From assembly GCA_035764045.1 (NCBI GenBank), contig DASTZX010000453.1, forward strand, positions 15,816 through 79,815: a stretch of DNA of 64,000 nucleotides. The letters are read 5' to 3'. Under the pieces are notes generated by a model, which worked only from the letters and a program-made list of their open reading frames with translations, did not search any database and was not told the origin of the DNA. The DNA comes from JAVDCA01 sp035764045 (GTDB lineage Bacteria > Pseudomonadota > Alphaproteobacteria > Rhizobiales > Xanthobacteraceae). This document shows, in pieces, positions 58,183 to 64,000 of the stretch (positions are counted from its first letter, which is position 1; every line of letters begins with the position of its first letter). The position numbers were made by a program, and so were the translations under genes.

Positions 58183-59232
58183 CTAATGTCCGGCGAGGCG
58201 GTAGCGCAGGACGTCCGCCAGAAGCGGCGGCAAGGCCATCGCGCTCGACAGGTCGTCGGTCGGCAGCGCGACCAGGATCGAGCCCAGGACCGCTGCGCCC
58301 GCGCCGACGAGCACGGCCGTGTTCATGACCTCGTGGTCGCGATTGATCCACTGCGAGAGGAAGAGCCGGAAGACCAGCGACAACTGCAAGATCGGCGTCA
58401 CCACGATCAAGGGGGCGACCGCCAGCGAGGCGTAGACGAAGGCCTGTGATATGGCGACCAGCACGGCGGCCCCCAGGAACCAGGGCGCGTTTTCCGGCTT
58501 CATCCCCTTGATGTCGCGCCACGAGCCGGGCTTGAGCACCACCAGCACGAACACCAGCGTCGCAGCCCCATAGGCGATGCAACCCCCGGCCACCGCACTG
58601 GCGACAGGCGCGTGAAGGAAGGCTTGGCGAGCCATCAGAGGCGAGGTGCCGTAACACATCGCCGCGGCCGCGCCGAAGGCGTAACCGGAGAGCACGCGCG
58701 GCTGGAAGGTCGGCTTCGGGGCCGGCGCCGCGATCTCTTTCGGTGGCGGTGAGGCGAACGTCTTCCGAGCCTCGCCGGCCTTGCTCTGTGTAATGAAGGA
58801 GCCACCCAACATCATGGCCGAACCGATCGCCTGTAGGACGGTGAACGTCTCGTGCAGCGCCACGACCGCCAGCAACATGGCGAACGGCACCTGCAACTGG
58901 ACCACCGGGGCGGCGAGGTTCACGCCCATGAGCTGGTTGGATTTGTAATTGCAGTAACGGCCCATGACGAAATGCACGATGCCCTGGCCTGCGAGCCAGA
59001 CGGCCGCCGCCCTCGGGAAAGCCGCGACCTGGTCCAGGGCGCCGAACGCGGCGGTCATCACCAGGAAGGACAACGCGCCTATTGGCACAGTCAGGGCCAT
59101 GCCTTGCAGCACGCTGCCCGTCACCACCCCGCGGCGCATCATCACGTTGTTGAGCGAAAAGGTGAACGCGCCGAGAGCAGCGTAAAGGATTCCGAGCAAG
59201 AGACCTCCCCAGGACGACAGCGCCTTCGTCAT
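58183..59232 (-). CDS. DMT-family membrane transporter
   Basis: The 349-residue protein has about ten hydrophobic segments in two halves, each opening with an EamA-like block (GILYAALGAFTFSLNNVMMRRG and SGYAFGAAAAMCYGTSPLMARQAF), and a polar central loop (residues 150-180, rich in Pro and Lys). It probably exports a small metabolite. A longer frame exists upstream, but the first membrane segment and the homologous region begin at MTKALSSWGG. It converges on the secreted four-cysteine gene with 24 bases between the stops. Confidence 0.82.
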   Translation of the reverse strand: MTKALSSWGGLLLGILYAALGAFTFSLNNVMMRRGVVTGSVLQGMALTVPIGALSFLVMTAAFGALDQVAAFPRAAAVWLAGQGIVHFVMGRYCNYKSNQLMGVNLAAPVVQLQVPFAMLLAVVALHETFTVLQAIGSAMMLGGSFITQSKAGEARKTFASPPPKEIAAPAPKPTFQPRVLSGYAFGAAAAMCYGTSPLMARQAFLHAPVASAVAGGCIAYGAATLVFVLVVLKPGSWRDIKGMKPENAPWFLGAAVLVAISQAFVYASLAVAPLIVVTPILQLSLVFRLFLSQWINRDHEVMNTAVLVGAGAAVLGSILVALPTDDLSSAMALPPLLADVLRYRLAGH

Positions 59233-59376
59233 ACCGGCTTGTCGATTTCGACGGCAAGACCCACGCTGCCGTTCTGGGGCGGCAGCGCTTCGGTCGGCAT
59301 CCGATTTATGCGTCCATGCCCTAGGCTCCCGGCGCCCGAATGCTCTACCATCCGCGCAAAGCCCGGGAGGAGTGTG

Positions 59377-60342
59377 ATGCGTGGTGTTCGACTGATCCTG
59401 TTGCTGTTGGCCGTCATGGCGCCGGCCGCGGCGCGCGCGGAGTATCCGGACCGGCCGATCCGGTTCATCGTGCCCCAGGCGGCGGGCAGCGCGACCGATA
59501 CGGTCGCGCGCATCCTCGCGGCGGAGCTCACGCGCGAGCTGGGCGGCGCGCAGATCCTGGTCGACGACCGCCCCGGCGCCGCCCTGACGCTCGGTCTCGA
59601 CCTGGTCGCCAAATCCCCGCCCGACGGCTACACGATCGGCATGGGGCCGATCGGCGCGCTTGCCATCACGCGCCACATGGTCGGCCGGCTCCCCTATGAC
59701 ATCGAGCGCGATTTCCAGCCGATCGCGCTCGTCGTGCGCGGCCACCTGCTGCTCGCGGTGACGCCCTCGCTGCCGGTCCACTCGGTCGCCGAGCTTATCG
59801 CCTACGCGAAAGCCAATCCGGGCAAGCTTTCGAATGCCTCATCGAGCAACGGCTCGCCCGGCCATGTGGGCGGCGAGCTGTTCAAGTACATGACCGGCAC
59901 CGACATCGTGCACGTGCCGTACAAGGGCGGCGCCCCCGCGATCAACGACCTGATCGCGGGACGCGTGCAGCTGATGTTCGAAAGCCTCAACTCGATTGCG
60001 CCGTTCGCCCATGCCGGCACCGTGCATGCGCTCGCCGTCGGCAGCGATCACCGCTCTGCGGCCTTTCCCGAGCTGCCGACCATCGCCGAAGCCGGCGTGC
60101 CGGGCTACGAGGCCGGCACCTGGACCGGGGTGATCGCGCCTGCCGGCGTGCCGCGGCCGGTCACCGACAAGCTCAACGCGGCGATCAATCGCGCCATCCT
60201 CTCGCCGACCTTCACGGAGCGTTTCTCCAAGATCGGCGACGAGCCCGCCGGCGGAACGCCGGAGGATTTTGCCAAGGTGATCGCGGCCGATTCGGCCAAA
60301 TGGGCGGACGTGGTGAAACGCTCGGGCGCGCGGATCGAGTGA
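59377..60342 (+). CDS. Tripartite tricarboxylate transporter (Bug/TctC family) substrate-binding protein
   Basis: The 321-residue precursor has a signal peptide (MRGVRLILLLLAVMAPAAARA) and Bug hallmarks YPDRPIRFIVPQAAGSATD, VDDRPGAALTLGLDLVAKSPPDGYT, NGSPGHVGGELFKYMTG and HVPYKGGAPAINDLIAGRV. It is an orphan like the one at 2735, with no TctA/TctB genes nearby. GGGAGG stands six bases before ATG 59377. The ligand is unknown but is usually a carboxylate or another small polar compound. Confidence 0.9.
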   Translation: MRGVRLILLLLAVMAPAAARAEYPDRPIRFIVPQAAGSATDTVARILAAELTRELGGAQILVDDRPGAALTLGLDLVAKSPPDGYTIGMGPIGALAITRHMVGRLPYDIERDFQPIALVVRGHLLLAVTPSLPVHSVAELIAYAKANPGKLSNASSSNGSPGHVGGELFKYMTGTDIVHVPYKGGAPAINDLIAGRVQLMFESLNSIAPFAHAGTVHALAVGSDHRSAAFPELPTIAEAGVPGYEAGTWTGVIAPAGVPRPVTDKLNAAINRAILSPTFTERFSKIGDEPAGGTPEDFAKVIAADSAKWADVVKRSGARIE

Positions 60343-60405
60343 AATTCAGCCCGTCCATGCACGCGCTTGTCGCGGGCATCCACGTCGTGTCGCTCGGCAG
60401 CGATC

Positions 60406-60555
60406 GTAGGGTGGGCAAAGGCGGCCCGTGCCGTCGGTCTTGATGCACCACGTGGCTCCGCCGTGCCCACCCGTCCTGGCGCAGACTCGCGTGGGCACGG
60501 CGGGATGCCGACCGTGCAAATCCGCCGATGTCTCGGCCGCCTTCGCCCACCCTAC
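60406..60555. repeat. 150-bp palindromic element
   Basis: The outer arms GTAGGGTGGGCAAAGGCGGC (60406-60425) and GCCGCCTTCGCCCACCCTAC (60536-60555) are complementary with one mismatch. Inside, CCGTGCCCAC at 60461-60470 pairs with GTGGGCACGG at 60491-60500. The GTAGGGTGGGC...GCCCACCCTAC style is common in Bradyrhizobium-like genomes. It lies between two converging genes and has no coding capacity. Confidence 0.75.
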
Positions 60556-60573
60556 GAAGCGCGCGTGAGACAC

Positions 60574-61482
60574 TCACCCGTGCTTGATGAAGGTGCCGTT
60601 GCGCAGCTCGGTGACGGCCTGTTGCAGCTCGGTCTTGGTGTTCATCACGATCGGCCCGTACCAGGCGACCGGCTCCTCGATCGGCTTGCCGGAGACCAGG
60701 AGGAAGCGGATGCCCTCGTCGCCCGCCTGGACGGTGACCTCGTCGCCGCGGTCGAACACCACGAGCGAGCGGTTGCCGGTCCGCTCACGCACCAGAGTCT
60801 CGCCGGCCGGCGTCTCCTTCTCGGTCAGCACGCCGAACGGCGCTGACGCGGCCGCAAACGTGCCGGAGCCGTCGAACACATAGGCGAACGCGTGGCGATC
60901 GGTCTCCACCGCCAACGTCTTGCGCTTCCCTGGCGGGACCCAGATGTCGAGATAGCGCGGGTCCGCCGCCACCCCTTCGACCGGCCCACGCTTGCCCCAG
61001 AACTCGCCGCAGATCACCCGCGCGCGCGTGCCGTCGTCGTCGACGATCTCCGGGATGTCCGCCGCCTTGATGTCCTGGTAGCGCGGCGCGGTCATCTTCA
61101 GCCGTGACGGCAGGTTGGCCCACAGCTGGAATCCATGCATGCGGCCTCGTGTATCGCCCTGCGGCATTTCCTGATGCAGGATGCCGCTACCGGCGGTCAT
61201 CCATTGCACGTCCCCGGCGCCGAGCGCGCCCTTGTTGCCCAGGCTGTCGCCGTGCTCCACGGTCCCGGCCAGCACGTAGGTGATGGTCTCGATCCCGCGG
61301 TGCGGATGCCACGGAAAGCCGGCGCGGTAATCGTCCGGCCGATCATTGCGGAAGTCGTCGAGCAGCAGGAAGGGATCGAATTCCTCGGTCTCGCCGAAGC
61401 CGAACGCGCGGCGCAGCCGCACCCCGGCCCCCTCGATCGCGGGCTGAGATTCGATGATCCGTTTGACGGGCCGGATGGACAT
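60574..61482 (-). CDS. Pirin-family bicupin protein
   Basis: The 302-residue protein has the pirin N-terminal cupin with metal-binding residues in FPWHPHRGIETITYVLAGTVEHGDS (HxHRG...H) near residue 57 and ILHQEMPQ near 100, and a C-terminal cupin. Some pirins are quercetin dioxygenases and others are regulators. ATG 61482 is chosen; an ATG at 61515 would add an N-terminal stretch not typical of the family. It is divergent from the tandem paralog cluster. Confidence 0.9.
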   Translation of the reverse strand: MSIRPVKRIIESQPAIEGAGVRLRRAFGFGETEEFDPFLLLDDFRNDRPDDYRAGFPWHPHRGIETITYVLAGTVEHGDSLGNKGALGAGDVQWMTAGSGILHQEMPQGDTRGRMHGFQLWANLPSRLKMTAPRYQDIKAADIPEIVDDDGTRARVICGEFWGKRGPVEGVAADPRYLDIWVPPGKRKTLAVETDRHAFAYVFDGSGTFAAASAPFGVLTEKETPAGETLVRERTGNRSLVVFDRGDEVTVQAGDEGIRFLLVSGKPIEEPVAWYGPIVMNTKTELQQAVTELRNGTFIKHG

Positions 61483-61721
61483 GGCGGTCGCCTCGGTTTG
61501 TGACAGGAACGTCATGTGGGCACGCGGCGCCGGTTCGTCCAGTCGGCCCCGCGGTCGGGCCATCGACCACACGCAATCGTGTCGCGGATTGGCCGTCAAA
61601 CTGCTAAGAAATGGGATTATCCGGGGTGCGCAGAACGCCCGGAATAGCCGTCCCGGGCCGGGGTTGGTCTTCGGGGTCGGTGCCAATGCTGCGGTCGAAT
61701 CCGCGCTCTCGGGAGGTTGTC

Positions 61722-62342
61722 ATGCATCAGTTCGGACGGGTGGCCGCCGCGGCCGCCGTTTTGGGCTTCATCGCCACGGGGTTCGCGGCCACGGCTTGGG
61801 CTCAGCAGCCTGGCCGCATCCGAGGTCAGATCGAAAAGGCCGACGGGCCGATGCTGACGCTCAAGACACGCGACGGCGGCACCCTCGGCGTGAAGCTCGC
61901 CGACGACGCGCGGGTGTCCGCACTGGTCAAGGCCTCCCTCGCGGACATCAAGCAGGATACCTTCATCGGCATCGCCGGCATGCCCGAGCCGGACGGCAGC
62001 ATCAAGGCTTTCTCGATCCACATCTTCCTTCCCGCGCAGCGCGGCGTCGTCGCCGAGCGGCACGGTCCCTGGGATGCGAAGCCCGGCAGCACGATGACCA
62101 ATGCCGTCGTCGGCCAGAAGGTCACCGCGAAGGACGGCGAGACGCTGACCGTCAAGTACAAGGACGGGGAGAAGAAGGTGGTCGTCGGACCCGATACCGC
62201 GATCGCCGCGGTCGCGCCCGGCAACAAGGACGAGCTCAAGCCGGGAGCGCAGATCATCATCATGGCGTCCGACAAGCAGCCGGACGGTTCGGTGGTGGCG
62301 AAGACCCTCTATGTGGGGCGCGGCCTCACGCCGGCGATGTGA
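61722..62342 (+). CDS. Secreted two-repeat protein, paralog 1 of 3
   Basis: The 206-residue precursor has a signal peptide ending at AWAQ. The mature part has two similar halves of about 75 residues, each with a DG-x-L-TVK start, a VKLADDAR- or VVGPDTA-like strand, DIK or DELKPG, and a DGS-x-x-A end. The first half includes IRGQIEKADGPMLTLK and the second TVKYKDGEKKVVVGPDT. This layout suggests paired small beta-barrel (OB-like, possibly DUF5666-type) domains in the periplasm. Function unknown. GGGAGG precedes ATG 61722. Confidence 0.8.
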   Translation: MHQFGRVAAAAAVLGFIATGFAATAWAQQPGRIRGQIEKADGPMLTLKTRDGGTLGVKLADDARVSALVKASLADIKQDTFIGIAGMPEPDGSIKAFSIHIFLPAQRGVVAERHGPWDAKPGSTMTNAVVGQKVTAKDGETLTVKYKDGEKKVVVGPDTAIAAVAPGNKDELKPGAQIIIMASDKQPDGSVVAKTLYVGRGLTPAM

Positions 62343-62400
62343 AGCAAGACGGAAAGAGCAGCCGGCGCACCAAGTCGTCGGCGCAAAACGGAGGAAGACG

Positions 62401-63021
62401 ATGAGAATGACAGGATTCGCGGCAATTGCCGCCGCACTCGCGATTGCGGTCGCATTGCCCGCCGCGCGCGCGCAACAGGCGAAGCCCGTGCACCTGCGCG
62501 GCACGATCGAGAAGGTCGACGGCAATACGCTGAGCGTGAAGCTGCGCGATGGCAGCGCCAGCACCGTCAAGCTCGCCGACAACCCGCGCATCACGGCGAT
62601 GACCAAGGCTCAGCTCTCCGACATCAAGGATGGCTCGTTCATCGGCGTCACCGCGATGCCGCAGCCGGACGGCAGCCAGAAGGCCATGGGTCTTCATATC
62701 TTCATGGATGCCCAGCGCGGCGTCGTGCCGGCGAATTTCACCCCCTGGGATCGCGAGCCGGGCAGCACCATGACCAATGCCGACGTCGCGACCAAGGTCG
62801 AGAGCGTCGATGGCCAGACCCTGACGGTCAAGTACAAGGACGGCGAGAAGAAAGTGATCGTGCCGCCCAACACGCCGGTCGTCCGCTTCAATCCGGGCAA
62901 CAAGGACGATCTCAAGCCGGGCGCGCAGTTCTTCATCGTCGCGGCGACCAAGCAGGACGATGGGTCGTACACCGCGCCCGCCATCAATATCGGCCGTGAC
63001 GGCGCGCGCCCGCCGATGTGA
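62401..63021 (+). CDS. Secreted two-repeat protein, paralog 2 of 3
   Basis: The 206-residue precursor has a signal peptide (MRMTGFAAIAAALAIAVALP...ARAQ) and is strongly similar to its neighbours. Shared segments include RGTIEKVDGNTLSVK, IKDGSFIGVTAMPQPDGSQ, GSTMTNADV, TLTVKYKDGEKKVIVPP and NKDDLKPGAQ. The internal two-fold duplication is clear. GGAGG precedes ATG 62401, 58 bases after paralog 1. It is the closest to the consensus of the three. Confidence 0.82.
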   Translation: MRMTGFAAIAAALAIAVALPAARAQQAKPVHLRGTIEKVDGNTLSVKLRDGSASTVKLADNPRITAMTKAQLSDIKDGSFIGVTAMPQPDGSQKAMGLHIFMDAQRGVVPANFTPWDREPGSTMTNADVATKVESVDGQTLTVKYKDGEKKVIVPPNTPVVRFNPGNKDDLKPGAQFFIVAATKQDDGSYTAPAINIGRDGARPPM

Positions 63022-63050
63022 GCGAGCAAACCCGAAAGTCGAGGAATGAC

Positions 63051-63668
63051 ATGAGGTCTCTGAACCTGCGCCTCGTGGCGGGCGCCGCCGGCCTTTTGGC
63101 GGCCGCCGGCCTCTCCTGCGCCTATGCGCAACAGCCGCAGACCGTGCGCATTCGCGGCACCATCGCGAAGGTCGACGGCAACAGCGTGGTGGTGAAGCCC
63201 GCCGAGGGCAGCGACGTCACGCTGACGCTCACTCCCGATGCCCGGATCGTGGGCGTCGTGAAAGCGAGCCTCGCCGACATCAAGCCGGGCTCCTTCGTCG
63301 GCAGCGCCGCGATGCCTCAGCCCGACGGCAGCCAGAAGGCGCTCGAGGTGCACATCTTCGCTGAATCCCAACGCGGCACCGGCGAAGGCCATCGGCCCTA
63401 CACCGTCCCCAACAGCACCATGACCAACGGCACGGTCGGCGACATGGTGACGGCGACGGACGGCGGGACGCTGACCGTCAAGTACAACGGCGGCGAGAAG
63501 AAGATCGTGGTGCCGCCGAATGTGCCGATCGTGCGCTACGAGGTCGGCCACCGGGGCGATCTCAAGCCGGGTGTCCACGTCACCGCGCTCAACGCGGTGA
63601 AGAAGCCGGACGGATCGATCGAGGCGCCCCGCCTCAATGTCGGCCGCGACGGCCTCGTGCCGCAGTAG
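63051..63668 (+). CDS. Secreted two-repeat protein, paralog 3 of 3
   Basis: The 205-residue precursor has a signal peptide ending near CAYAQ, which includes a Cys but no lipobox. It keeps IRGTIAKVDGNSVVVK, LADIKPGSFVGSAAMPQPDGSQ, NSTMTNGTV, TLTVKYNGGEKKIVVPP and GDLKPGVHV, with more divergence in the first half (LTLTPDARI in place of VKLADxxRI). GAGG lies before ATG 63051; an ATG at 63018 overlaps the previous stop as an alternative. Function unknown. Confidence 0.8.
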   Translation: MRSLNLRLVAGAAGLLAAAGLSCAYAQQPQTVRIRGTIAKVDGNSVVVKPAEGSDVTLTLTPDARIVGVVKASLADIKPGSFVGSAAMPQPDGSQKALEVHIFAESQRGTGEGHRPYTVPNSTMTNGTVGDMVTATDGGTLTVKYNGGEKKIVVPPNVPIVRYEVGHRGDLKPGVHVTALNAVKKPDGSIEAPRLNVGRDGLVPQ

Positions 63669-64000
63669 CCGGCGCGGGTCGCTCGCGCATTCGACCCACC
63701 CTGATCCTGAGAACCCGCCTTCGCCAAGGCTTCGGCGCGGCGTCTCGACTGGTCCGCCGTAGCCCGAAGGGCGAAGGCGGAAGGGCGAAGGCGGAAGGAC
63801 GAGGGTGGGTCATCAATGTCGCATCTTGCGAGCGCGGTCGCAGGGCGAGCCTTGCGCTGCATGCGGCTAGTGCGGCCGCTCCGCCGGCCCATCTCGTCTG
63901 CTGGTTGGTTGTGGCCACCGCCCTCTGCCCGGGATTTGCGCGGCCATCGCGCGAAATTTGCGCACCCGCCCGACGTCGATTGCGCCTAAGCTGATCAAAT
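63669..64000. other. Terminal non-coding stretch
   Basis: No convincing gene is visible in these 332 bases. It contains a 14-bp direct repeat, GAAGGGCGAAGGCG, twice in tandem at 63766-63793, followed by a partial third unit, and a short palindrome around GCGCGGCCATCGCGC near 63938. It may hold the terminator of the paralog cluster and a promoter for a gene beyond the edge. Confidence 0.45.
63766..63798 (+). repeat. Tandem 14-bp direct repeat
   Basis: GAAGGGCGAAGGCG occurs at 63766-63779 and 63780-63793, and GAAGG begins a third unit. The block sits downstream of the last paralog, outside any recognised gene. Confidence 0.75.

Noticed and set aside
1..64000. tRNA, rRNA, riboswitch, insertion sequence, integrase or prophage genes
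   Set aside because: I looked for conserved tRNA arms, transposase or integrase motifs and structured leaders and found none that I could support by eye; a covariance-model scan would be needed to exclude small RNAs.

Overview
The window looks like a chromosomal segment from an alphaproteobacterium of the Hyphomicrobiales (Bradyrhizobium/Xanthobacteraceae-like). The base composition is high-GC throughout. There are orphan TctC (Bug) binding proteins, Liv-type ABC transporters, a full pqqABCDE operon and many palindromic intergenic elements of the kind common in that group. The assignment rests on gene content and sequence style, not on a marker gene. I found no rRNA, tRNA, transposase, integrase or CRISPR array. 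Sixty-seven protein genes are called.

Layout. (1) 1-7.8 kb: the 5' part of a zinc-type glucose 1-dehydrogenase, an ASRT-family small-molecule-binding protein, trehalose-6-phosphate synthase, an orphan TctC protein, a BpsA-like aminopropyltransferase, an acetyltransferase, a DMT exporter and a flavin monooxygenase. (2) 7.9-20.5 kb: an LVIVD protein, a complete Liv-type ABC transporter, pqqABCDE, a secreted sorbosone/sugar dehydrogenase-like propeller protein, a diheme cytochrome c, a TPR protein and a DUF1330 protein. This reads as uptake plus periplasmic PQQ-linked oxidation. (3) 20.5-29.5 kb: a second ABC transporter set split by convergent transcription, a cupin, a paralogous flavin monooxygenase, a probable outer-membrane barrel and an amidohydrolase. 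(4) 29.6-41.7 kb: catabolic enzymes (CocE-type hydrolase, two beta-hydroxyacid dehydrogenases, GlcG-like protein, MaiA-like GST, Gfo/Idh/MocA oxidoreductase), a LysR regulator divergent from an M24-like protein, a two-domain PEP-synthase-like protein and two D-2-hydroxyacid dehydrogenases. (5) 41.7-54.1 kb: PilZ protein, then a long leftward series (MFS, SDR, HisD/HpsN-like dehydrogenase, cyclase-family protein, CoxL/S/M-type molybdenum hydroxylase), followed by an atypical SDR, another D-2-hydroxyacid dehydrogenase, a CHMI-like isomerase and a shikimate dehydrogenase. (6) 54.2-58.2 kb: an envelope-stress module. (7) 58.2-64 kb: a DMT transporter, a second orphan TctC protein, a pirin and three tandem secreted paralogs.

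The most notable finding is region 6. A leftward four-gene series encodes a b-type cytochrome, an MsrP/YedY-like molybdoenzyme, an ECF sigma factor and an NrsF-type anti-sigma. It faces a Met-rich MXKDX-repeat secreted protein. Both divergent leaders carry the same promoter-like signature, GTAAC(C/T)-N16-CGTA, as expected if the sigma factor controls its own operon and the repeat protein. The second is the trio of about 205-residue secreted paralogs at 61.7-63.7 kb, each built from two similar halves and of unknown function.
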